Positions 1-8,851 of a stretch of 64,000 bases of DNA are shown here, in pieces. The stretch is from Melitaea cinxia. Lineage: Eukaryota; Arthropoda; Insecta; Lepidoptera; Nymphalidae. The number at the start of each line of letters is the position of its first letter. Within the stretch, counting starts at the first letter, position 1. Under the pieces are notes generated by a model that was given only the letters and a program-made list of their open reading frames with translations, was not told the DNA's origin and did not search any database. The stretch covers positions 10,370,670 to 10,434,669 of the forward strand of contig NC_059419.1 in the NCBI RefSeq assembly GCF_905220565.1. Reading direction: 5' to 3'. A program made the translations under genes and the position numbers.

Positions 1-508
1 CCTGGATATAAATAGGCGGAGGCTTTTTAGGCCCCGCCGAAGTCGCGGGAGTCGCGTTAGGCGCGGGAGTCGCGCTAGGCGCGGAGTTTGCTGGCACACT
101 GGTTGTCTGCGAAGGGTTCGGGGATGCGGGGGGCGTGCGGCGGGCTTTGTTGGCCGCTGAAGCGGTGGCGGGGCGCTTCTTGACAGGGGGCGGACTCGTA
201 GAGCTGCCCTTGCGGCGGTTGCGCTTCCTTTTATTATTTTGGACGGTCTCGAAACCGCCCGAGTCTGAATCGCTTCCGGTCGGTGAAGCCGACCGCGATC
301 GCGACTCTGAGTCGTCGCCGTTCGACGACTCGTTCTCACTTTCGGTATCCATTGATACCGAATCGGGGGAGGCCGGTCCCTCGGGAATCGAACCCGAGGC
401 GGCAGCGGTGGGGGCTACGGAGGCCGCGTCCTGCTCATTGAGCTCGCGGTTTAGGGTCTCTAAGACCTCGGGGAAGCGGGTGGCGAGCAACTGTAGGAGT
501 CGCTCCAT
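1..508 (-). pseudogene. Jockey copy 1, ORF1 N-terminal part
   Basis: This is the first ~169 codons of a Jockey-clade ORF1 (gag-like nucleic-acid-binding protein) read on the minus strand from the ATG at 506-508 to the window edge. It begins MERLLQLLATRFPEV, continues through the acidic/serine-rich stretch and a basic proline-rich linker, and stops just before the zinc knuckles, which lie outside the window. It is clearly homologous to the ORF1 at 18205-19596, but keeps a longer basic linker that copy 2 has lost. Its 5' leader is displaced to 5331-5930 by the CR1-like insertion. The family assignment comes from the complete copy at 30093-35402. Confidence 0.8.
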
Positions 509-989
509 TTTTCAGTCTGTCACGTACCGTCAAACAAAGAAGATAGTATTCGAAGATCTCTTGATAAATTAATTAAAAAGTTTTAGTTTATTCGCGGCAA
601 AGTGTTAGTGATTGATTTTCATTTCATTGTGAACTTATTTGTGAACGAAGTATAAGTTAGTGCTAGAAAAACTACGTATAAAAGTTGATAAAAAGGAACA
701 TTTTATATACATTTTAAAACTTTTTCTTTGTGTACCGCCGTATCGTGAACATCTGATTTGCGCTCGGTCCAGCAAGCGAGTTTCGCCTTTGGGCGATACA
801 CGAAGGGATAATAATCAACTGCGCTCGCCTTAACGTTCCGTCGCGTCACCACTGCGTCACTGGGCAAAGATTAGAGCTCGCCAGACGTGGCATCTACACG
901 TTTGCCTCCGAGAGGACGACTTCACTTTTGCAGCGCTACTTATTATTTGTTTTCGTTTTTACTTTTTATTTTAATATAAAAAAGAAGAA

Positions 990-2075
990 ATGATCTGCTT
1001 TGCTTGTAACACCAGAGTTGATAAGGGTGAAAAATTGTCTTGTATGGCCTGTAAAGGTAATTACCACTATGCTTGTTTGAATATATCTGCATCCGTATAT
1101 AACGCAAATCTACGTAACATCCAGGGAAAATGGAAATGCCCGTCTTGTTCTAATATAACAAGTCGTAATAGAAGTGGTAGAGGGGATGAGACTCCGACGA
1201 GGTCATGCCTTAATACTGAGTTCATCGACGTAGATATGTCCTGCGACGATTTGTCTGAGCGGACTGGCCAACATTATCCAGTAACCGAAAAAAGTATTAT
1301 TTCAACTAATGATGACAATAAATTTGACATCTTACGGGAAATAAGAGCCCTTAGAGCTGAATTGTCGTCAATTAAAAATGATATCCACCAAGTGACAACT
1401 GGAATAGCGAACCTCAACGACAAATTCTGCGAGATGGAGACCAGGTTTTCAGCAATAGAGGACCGACTGACGGTAACTGAAAATAAGATATCTTTAGTCT
1501 CAAAGCTCCAAGTTGATCTGAATATTGCCAAAGATACAATAACCTCGCTTCAAGAGCAAAATAATAAAAACGACCAGTTCGCACGAATGAACAACCTCGA
1601 AATCTCAGGTATACCCATCACATCCGGCGAGAACTTTCATACCATACTGCACACTATCGGTAGTAAAGTTGGAATTCAAATCGACGACCGCGACGTGGAT
1701 GCCATTCGGAGGGTGAGGCGATTTGAGGTGAGCGATACTTCCGTCAGCAAGACTCCGACCAAAAACTCTAGGCCATCCGCTATTGTAGTTAAGTTCACAC
1801 GTCGCATTTGTAAGGATAAACTCTTGGCAGCAGTTCGTGCTAGGCGGGGACTTACAACCGTTGACGTCGGCATCTCTGGACCTGCTAACAACATTTACGT
1901 GTCCGACCACCTGACCCCTCAGAATAAACTTCTTTTGAGACGTGCCCGCCAAGTGAAATCAGACCTTCAGTATTCCTACCTTTGGATTAGAGACTGTAAA
2001 ATATTAATGCGAAAAAACGATCATTCTAAAGTAATAGTAATTTCAAGCCAATCAGACCTCTCTAAATTGAAGTGA
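990..2075 (+). CDS. LINE ORF1 protein with PHD finger and L1-type RNA-binding domain
   Basis: A 361-residue ORF1 of the CR1-like element. Residues 3-53 carry a textbook C4HC3 PHD pattern: C3, C6, C18, C21, H26, C29, C50, C53, with the conserved W48 two residues before the last cysteine pair. Residues ~115-195 are heptad-rich and predicted coiled coil, suited to trimerisation. Residues ~200-350 resemble the RRM-like plus C-terminal domain of L1-type ORF1 proteins (motifs NNLEISGIP, AIRRVRR, VKF, IYVSDHLTP). In this family ORF1 binds element RNA and forms the RNP with ORF2. The frame is intact. The start is the first ATG after a 480-bp leader. Confidence 0.85.
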   Translation: MICFACNTRVDKGEKLSCMACKGNYHYACLNISASVYNANLRNIQGKWKCPSCSNITSRNRSGRGDETPTRSCLNTEFIDVDMSCDDLSERTGQHYPVTEKSIISTNDDNKFDILREIRALRAELSSIKNDIHQVTTGIANLNDKFCEMETRFSAIEDRLTVTENKISLVSKLQVDLNIAKDTITSLQEQNNKNDQFARMNNLEISGIPITSGENFHTILHTIGSKVGIQIDDRDVDAIRRVRRFEVSDTSVSKTPTKNSRPSAIVVKFTRRICKDKLLAAVRARRGLTTVDVGISGPANNIYVSDHLTPQNKLLLRRARQVKSDLQYSYLWIRDCKILMRKNDHSKVIVISSQSDLSKLK

Positions 2076-2314
2076 CTCTTTGAGCTGCAAGTATCTATAT
2101 ATTATTTCTCGAGAAAGGAATTGTTACCACTTGTACCATTTCTATATCTTTGTATTATCTTTTTTTTGAGGCAACAAAGTATCTCTTATATTTGTAGTAG
2201 CTTTACCATTGTAAATAATGTTGAAAACATATTTAAAATTAATCCTTATTGCTTGCGAGGAGCGGATACCGTATATGAGTATATATCAGATTCAAATATT
2301 CATTATTTAAAGGG

Positions 2315-5157
2315 ATGGTGGCTTTTAAATCACTGCTAGGTTACTACCAAAATGTTAGGGGCTTACGGACTAAGTCGTACGAGTTCTTAAGTCAAGTCAC
2401 TCAGGTTGACTACGATTTCTTATTTATCACCGAAAGCTGGTTAACATCAGATTTCTATGACAGAGAATTTTTTGATGCTAGATATGCTATATTTCGTTGT
2501 GACCGATCACACGTTGAGAGTGGCACGACGCGTGGCGGTGGTGTTATTGTGGCTATTCGCAATGAACTGCAACCATTGCTTCGTAATTGGCCGGGACCAT
2601 CGCCTGCTTGTTGTGAGTACATTTGGATATCCATACCATTGTGTAACAATCATGAAAAATATCTTAACATGGCTTGCGTCTATATACCACATGGTCCTGG
2701 TTATCGTGCCGCTCTAACCGACTTTTTTGAAAAGACTAGTCATATAATAAACGACCATCCAGATGATTTATTCTTGATAACGGGTGACTTTAATATTTCT
2801 GATACCATTTGGATTGATTGTGATGCATCATCAAACAAAAAACTACTAAATAAAAATAATAATTACGCAGTTGAATTATTGAATGACTTCTTAAATTTTA
2901 CTGGACTTACTCAATCGAATGGTGTACTTAATGCAAAAAAACGTATTTTAGATTTAGTCATGAGTAATTTTAATTGTAAAACTTCAGCCGCCATCGAATA
3001 TTTACTACCTGAAGATGCACACCACAAAGCTATAGAATTAGATTTCGCGATTAATTTAACACCCCCTTTGAAATCAGTACCTTCTTACAGTTTTAATTTT
3101 TCTGCTGGTGATTTTGACTCTATTAACACACAACTAAAAAATATTGATTGGCATACACTGTTCGATTCGTCTGACGTAGAAACTTGTGTAAAGATTTTTT
3201 ATGACATCTTAGATAATTTAATTACTAAATTTGTTCCTCGTAAATTAATAAACAAATCGTGTTCCTTTCCAATGTGGCACAACAAACCTCTTAGAAAACT
3301 TTTAAACGAAAAAAATAAATATCACAAAAAATGGAAAATTTATAAAAATCCACTTGATTATGAAAGTTTTAAAATTTTAAGGAAACGTGCCAAATCTATG
3401 CAAATTAAATGTTTTACAGATTATGTTAGTTATGCAGAAAATAAAATTAAATCACATCCTAACTTCTTTTGGTCATATATAAAAACAATAAAAGCCTCTA
3501 AGGGTCTGCCACGGACTATGACTTACAAGGGAGTCACGACGTCAGATGAACAGCGGATATGCGATTTTTTTAATGAACATTTCTATTCCGTTTTTGAGAA
3601 GCCATTGGGTAATTCAACTGTATGCCTAGATACAACTAAAAACACAGTCATTGAAATAAGCTCACTTGATATTACCCAAGATCTAGTGTATAAAGAGTTG
3701 AAAAATGTAGATGTTAGTAAAGGTGCTGGTCCTGACCGTGTGCATCCTTTACTTATCAGTAAATGCTCCAGCGGACTAACTCTCCCAATTACTCTTATTT
3801 TTAAGAGATCTTTGAGCGAGGGTTGCTTTCCATCTTTATGGAAAAATGCTTGGATAACACCAATACCAAAAGGCAGTATAACACAAGATATTGTCAATTA
3901 CCGTCCTATATCTAAGTTATGTCAATTTGGTAAAATACTTGAAAAGATCATAGCTGCTAAGATGTTCAATGCAGTACGACGAGTGCTTTCAATAAATCAG
4001 CATGGTACTGAAATGGTAACTGAAGCCATGGATCGAAATCTTCAGGTTGATGCCATTTACACTGATTTTGCTAAAGCGTTTGATAAAATCTGTCATAATA
4101 CTTTGCTTTCGAAGCTTTTCTATCTCGGAATCCACGGAGATTTGTTCCGTTGGATATCTTCTTATATAAGAAATCGTAGTCAGGCTGTTGTAATATCGGG
4201 TCATCGTTCTCGGTATAAGGATATACCCTCTGGAGTTCCACAGGGTTCGCATTTGGGTCCGCTGTTATTTACCTTATATATTAATGATCTTTCTGACTCA
4301 ATCAGTAACTCTAGGGTATTAATGTATGCCGACGACACTAAAATATTTAGGATTATTCAAGATACCAATGATTCGGATCTTTTACAGGAAGATCTCAATA
4401 GTTTCGTTGATTATTGCCATAATAATAATCTCTTCCTTAACATAAACAAGTGCTTTGCAATAACATACACTCGTAAAAAAAAAATCCCATCCATAAAAAT
4501 TATAAGTTATGCGATAATGTTTTGTCAAAAGTTAATGAAATCCGGGATCTTGGCGTTATTTTAGATTCTAAATTAAGTTACATATCTCATATTGAAAATA
4601 TTTTAAATAAGGCATATAAATTTTTAGGTTTCATTTTGCGTGTGGGTAAACCATTTAAAAGTGCTTTCACCTATAGGATTCTATATAACAGCTATGTCCG
4701 TAGTCGTTTAGAATTTGCTAGCTGCGTCTGGAATCCTTATCAAAAAGTACATGTAGAGAAAATAGAGATATTGCAAAAGAAATTTCTTAAGTCGTTAGAG
4801 TATAGAGTTGGCAATAATTATATAGACTATAGCAGTTCTTTAAAAGTACACAAGCTGTCAGGCCTTGCTGAAAGGCGAGACTGTAACGATGCAATTTATC
4901 TGTTTAAGATTCTGAATAATATGGTTGATGCCCCTTTTCTGCTTTCGAATATCTACTTCCGCATTCCTCGCAGGCAAGAAAGAAGTGTCCGCAAAAAGGA
5001 TTTGTTTACAATACCTAAAAGTAGGGCACGCTACACCGCCAATAGTTTCATACGCCGTACATGTAAATTGTATAATGATAGATTAAGTGATATAGATATA
5101 TTTGGTATGAGTAAAAAAATCTTTAAAAGAGATCTAATTAGAGTATTGAATGAATAA
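2315..5157 (+). pseudogene. CR1-like ORF2: APE endonuclease and reverse transcriptase, frameshifted
   Basis: The first frame (2315-4564) has an AP-type endonuclease (YYQNVRGLRTK, TESWL, GDFNISD, ~residues 8-230) and a reverse transcriptase (NYRPISKL, DFAKAFDK, SGVPQGSHLGPLLF, MYADDTKIF, ~430-720). The frame is lost near the A-run at ~4477-4485, after which the protein becomes unrelated. The correct continuation (IRDLGVILDSKLSY onward, including the C-terminal thumb) is in the frame ending at 5157. Between INQHG and LQVDAIYTDF the usual RT segment is shortened, suggesting an internal deletion as well. Both lesions argue against activity. Confidence 0.85.
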
Positions 5158-5330
5158 AATATTTTCTTCTTTTAAAAATGTAACAATCTAGCTGTACAAG
5201 TTTCATATTTTATTTTTATTTTGTATGGTATTTCAGGGAGCTATAGGTTTAAAATTATTATCATAAATGTATTTTTATTACATTGTATGCAACTGTTTGT
5301 TCCTAAATAAAAGAAAAAAAAAATTTTAAA

Positions 5331-5930
5331 AACCTATGAATGTTCCTAGTGGACATGGGGAGATAAAATGTGTTTCTCCCCTGCCGGGGCAGGGGAGGTG
5401 AGTGCCTACGGTGTGGTCCCTAATGAGCTCTGCCCGTACGTGACAGAGATGAGTCCCTAAGACTGACCTGATAATCCGGGTTGTGTGATTGGTCGGCTCG
5501 GCTCCGGGAGGAGCGGGCCCACGTACGCGAAGACACTAAAAAGTCCTTGCACTTATAATGTCCGAGCACAAATACACTGAAAGTCCAACAGTCTATAAAC
5601 CTATCGAACGATCACTGCACTAATCTGACCTAATGACAGTCCAATAGTCCAATTGTCCGTGGCACTGCACTGAAAGTCCAAAATGTCCGTAGCACTTCAA
5701 TCCTGATCGGCGACTGCCTCTCTCATTGAGCGGCGGCGGGCGACTGGGTCGTCGCCGGGTGGGCTCGCGGTCACGCTGGGGAGCGGACGCGAGCGATCGG
5801 CGGGGGCCGAGGGGGGTGCGTGTCAGCGCACCGTGTGTGGGGCGGCGGGGGCCGGGGGGCGCGTGTGATCGCGCAGCGCACTGTGTCTGTCCAGTCCGAC
5901 TAGGTCGGCTATGGAAACCAAACTCTCTTA
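5331..5930 (-). mobile_element. Jockey copy 1, 5' leader
   Basis: This is the 5' UTR of Jockey copy 1, about 95% like 19567-20168 of copy 2 by eye. Its GC-rich part (~5726-5890) contains two copies of the ~43-bp leader monomer described at 35178-35347. The plus-strand GC-rich ORF over this stretch is a by-product of base composition. The element's 5' end is at ~5925, next to 'ttatatacagagg', the same array position occupied by copy 2. The element's 3' side lies outside the window, so a target duplication cannot be checked. Confidence 0.8.
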
Positions 5931-5953
5931 TATACAGAGGGGTAGGACGTTGT

Positions 5954-6008
5954 CTAGTGCAATCGCGTCCTGCACTAGGTAACTACGTCAGTTAGTTACC
6001 TAGTGCAG
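5954..6008. promoter_or_regulatory. Nested dyad hairpin upstream of each STEEP1-like promoter
   Basis: A perfect 16-bp inverted repeat, ctgcactaggtaacta (5970-5985) and its complement (5993-6008), flanks a 7-nt loop. A second, mutually exclusive stem pairs ctagtgca (5954-5961) with tgcactag (5971-5978). The same element recurs in every complete group A unit. In U9, U11, U14 and U15 the main arms shrink to 14 bp, and in the units at 56516 and 58510 the right arm is deleted. It lies immediately upstream, on the minus strand, of the TATA box of the STEEP1-like ORF in the adjacent unit. It could be a dimeric protein-binding site or an RNA hairpin; which is not known. Confidence 0.75.
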
Positions 6009-6155
6009 TCAGTTGATGAGTCATGAACATTGTAGGTACCGCCCATTTCAAAAGCTGTCCGCTGCGGGCGCTCCGTGCTGTAGATATGTAATCGAGTCGG
6101 ATTCCAGACCCCTCAGACCTTTCTTATTTTCTGATGTATACATATTGTAATATGG

Positions 6156-7138
6156 GTAAGTATCAAATCATAAGGATTTTAAAATGGTCTATTACGATCG
6201 TCATAAAATAATATGCATTAAATTTTTTTTTCAACTTTTAATAAAGAAAATAAGATAAAATAAAAATAATATATAATAATATCACGTAATATATATTTAA
6301 AAAAAACTTTATTATAGTTATCATTCACGCGGTATGATTTTTTTTTCATGTAACTTGCATTAGGTACTCGCAAAATTATCCCTCTGCGTACCTGCATCAT
6401 CTATATCGTTTAAAAAAAAATCACGTTCTAGTCTAGTTATTTCTCTAGGAAATCTACAATAGAAACATTATTACAACACTCCAACGAGTAGGTACCGAAA
6501 AATTTAACATATGATATAGAAAAAAGTAACCTTTTGTTATCTTTTATCGTTTAAACTTTCACCGACAACGAAGCGTCTGCGTACCTGTATCTAGAAACTT
6601 AGTTACTTTTGTTGAAAAAAGGTTTTATTTATGAGTCATCTTTATACATTCTTTGGAAAAATATGCGTAAAACGACCTTTAAGGTAACTAAGGGACGTAC
6701 CTACCTATTTAAGTTAATAAAGTTAACGCTGTATTCGTCTAAATAGTTTTCAAGTTACCGTACTTCATTTTAGTTAGGTGGGTAGGTTTGTACCTACGTG
6801 ACCGAGTTTTATTTAGATTGGACATAGTGAACTTTTTTTTTAAAGATAGATAACTAGGCCAATGAGCAGTTACAGATTTTTTGTCGAGCTTTGAAAAAGT
6901 TCATATTCAAAAATTATCGTTTTTTTTTTCATATCAATCTATGAGGAATTAGGCGGCATTTTAGATTAACGTTTCCAGGCGGCTTAACATTTCACACATC
7001 GACATTTTCAACAATTTCCCCTTAATCACTTTGTTAGTTGGCGAAAAACAATAGACTGACAGACGCAACCGGCAATTAGTTTTATTTATAATAACAAGTA
7101 TGTGCCTATACATTGGAATCATTTTTTTCTTATTTCAG
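6156..7138 (+). other. Conserved candidate intron on the plus strand of each unit (representative)
   Basis: A near-perfect 5' splice site (gg|gtaagtat, 6154-6163) and a pyrimidine-rich 3' splice site (tttttttcttatttcag|cg, ending 7138) bound a 983-bp stretch. The same pair is present in the other complete units, for example donors near 20396 and 54725 and acceptors near 21372 and 53689; some group A units read 'ttattccag', which is still an acceptor. A transcript using it would run antisense to the STEEP1-like ORF. No coding exon is recognised on either side apart from a short ORF starting ~36 nt after the acceptor. This is sequence-level support only. Confidence 0.45.
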
Positions 7139-7492
7139 CGTGGAGTAAAAATATAAAATTTAGGAAATTGGAAGGGCTCTTAAGATGACTCGTCTCGAAA
7201 AGGCCGTCAACTCGTCTTTGAGGTTTTGTACCAAAACAGATTAAGTCTTGTAACCTCAGTCAAGTCTGTTGAACATTTTGTTGTATTCTTTTTTTTTTAC
7301 AATATGCAAATGTACGATTATGTAGGTACGAGAATGTGTTATGTTTGTGCGTAGGTACCTACTGAGACGTTCGTAATAGGTAGGTACCTAGGTACCTATG
7401 TAATTATTGACGTCGTTTCGAAGAAACTAACAAGCGTATTTAGAAAATGTTTGTGGCCCTGAAAAGGACCTTTTAAACTGAACTGAATTTGG

Positions 7493-7864
7493 TCAGTTTT
7501 CTTTGCAGTTTGTGGCCATATTTCTCTTCATGAGCGCAACTGACCGACGTGTCAGGATTTTGTTTTCGGGTTTCACCACCAGAGCGTCTTTCACGACGAA
7601 AAGTATGTTGGACGTTTCGTGATGCTTGTAGAACAAGTTTGTTCCACACTGCATGCACGTCAACATCTGCTGAGTTTCAACATACTTTTCCCGCTTAAGA
7701 CGCATTTTACGCCCTCGACGTGATGAAACCACGAAGCGGTGCCACTTCTCTTCCAGCACGCGCGCCCCGTCCACTTGTCTGACAGGCAGCCGGTCAAGTG
7801 TGCAGTTCAACGCTAGAGCCATATGGCCACAAACGCAAAAGTAATTGTTCATGATATCGGACAT
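7493..7864 (-). CDS. STEEP1-like: Truncated STEEP1-like zinc protein, U1 copy (group A)
   Basis: A 123-residue ORF matching the core of STEEP1/CXorf56 (UPF0428), an ER-associated factor that in mammals promotes STING exit from the ER. Family signatures seen: NYFCVCG (zinc ligands C10, C12), a LNCTLDRLPVR stretch matching the family's L-D-C-x-L-x-x-L-P-x-R, ARVLE, and LTCMQCGTNLFY (C70, C73) followed by a hydrophobic FVVKDALVV strand. Full-length family members are ~220 residues. Here the first ~25-30 residues and the C-terminal coiled coil are missing. The family's KFSSV motif is present but in another frame just past the stop (7473-7490). ATG at 7862-7864 is chosen because it sits 27 nt after a consensus initiator. 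Homology is confident; whether a protein is made is not. Confidence 0.75.
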   Translation of the reverse strand: MSDIMNNYFCVCGHMALALNCTLDRLPVRQVDGARVLEEKWHRFVVSSRRGRKMRLKREKYVETQQMLTCMQCGTNLFYKHHETSNILFVVKDALVVKPENKILTRRSVALMKRNMATNCKEN

Positions 7865-7885
7865 CTTTAATCGCGTAACGCAAGC

Positions 7886-7923
7886 GAAATGAGCCCCAAA
7901 CGAACGTACCGTATCTTATATAC
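7886..7923 (-). promoter_or_regulatory. Core promoter of the STEEP1-like ORF (TATA + initiator), representative
   Basis: On the minus strand, TATATAAG (7922-7915) is followed by TCATTT (7892-7887), which fits the arthropod initiator TCAKTY. The first T of the TATA box is 32 nt upstream of the initiator A (7890), the canonical spacing, and the ORF's ATG lies at about +27. Group B units keep TATATAAG with TCATTC or TCATTT but have a ~30-nt longer leader before the ATG. The pair is present at each unit boundary that is not interrupted. Jockey insertions fall exactly on these two elements. Confidence 0.65.
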
Positions 7924-8851
7924 AGAGGGGTAGGACGTTGTCTAGTGCAATCGCGTCCTGCACTAGGTAACTACGTCAGTTAGTTACCTAGTGCAGTCAG
8001 TTGATGAGTCATGAACATTGTAGGTACCGCCCATTTCAAAAGCTGTCCGCTGCGGGCGCTCCGTGCTGTAGATATGTAATCGAGTCGGATTCCAGACCCC
8101 TTAGACCTTTCTTATTTTCTGATGTATACATATTGTAATATGGGTAAGTATCAAATCATAAGGATTTTAAAATGGTCTATTACGATCGTCATAAAATAAT
8201 ATGCATTAAATTTTTTTTTTTCAACTTTTAATAAAGAAAATAAGATAAAATAAAAATAATATATAATAATATCACGTAATATATATTTTAAAAAAACTTT
8301 ATTATAGTTATCATTCACGCAGTATGATTTTTTTTTTCATGTAACTTGCATTAGGTACTCGCAAAATTATCCCTCTGCGTACCTGCATCATCTATATCGT
8401 TTAAAAAAAAATCACGTTCTAGTCTAGTTATTTCTCTAGGAAATCTACAATAGAAACATTATTACAACACTCCAACGAGTGGGTACCGAAAAATTTAACA
8501 TATGATATAGAAAAAAGTAACCTTTTGTTATCTTTTATCGTTTAAACTTTCACCGACAACGAAGCGTCTGCGTACCTGTATCTAGAAACTTAGTTACTTT
8601 TGTTGAAAAAAGGTTTTATTTATGAGTCATCTTTATACATTCTTTGGAAAAATATGCGTAAAACGACCTTTAAGGTAACTAAGGGACGTACCTACCTATT
8701 TAAGTTAATAAAGTTAACGCTGTATTCGTCTAAATAGTTTTCAAGTTACCGTACTTCATTTTAGTTAGGTGGGTAGGTTTGTACCTACGTGTCCGAGTTT
8801 TATTTAGATTGGACATAGTGAACTTTTTTTTTAAAGATAGATAGCTAGGCC

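Larger units (their letters stand above)
513..5330 (+). mobile_element. CR1-like non-LTR retrotransposon inserted in Jockey copy 1
   Basis: A plus-strand LINE with a 5' UTR (513-989), ORF1 (990-2075), ORF2 (2315-5157, frameshifted) and a 3' UTR with an A-rich tail ending near 5330. Comparison with Jockey copy 2 (around 19566) gives the borders: Jockey sequence stops after 'ccattttt' at 512 and resumes with 'aacctatga' at 5331. An 'atttt' repeated at the right border may be the target-site duplication. The PHD-finger ORF1 and the endonuclease/RT order fit the CR1/Jockey superfamily of insect LINEs; the exact family was not determined. It is near full length, but ORF2 is damaged, so it is probably immobile. 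Confidence 0.85.

Noticed and set aside
5726..5995. GC-rich plus-strand ORFs in Jockey leaders (also 19924-20223, 35100-35336, 50898-51098)
   Set aside because: They coincide with the 5' UTR monomers, differ between copies, and are explained by base composition.
7473..7658. A 61-codon minus-strand ORF overlapping each STEEP1-like ORF
   Set aside because: It is an out-of-frame shadow; only its last residues (KFSSV) carry meaning, as a relic of the ancestral frame.
7493..7864. Similarity of the cysteine-rich ORF to the lepidopteran sex-determination protein Masculinizer
   Set aside because: The C-x-C / C-x-x-C layout with LPVR and CGTNLFY fits STEEP1/UPF0428 much better than a CCCH zinc finger protein.
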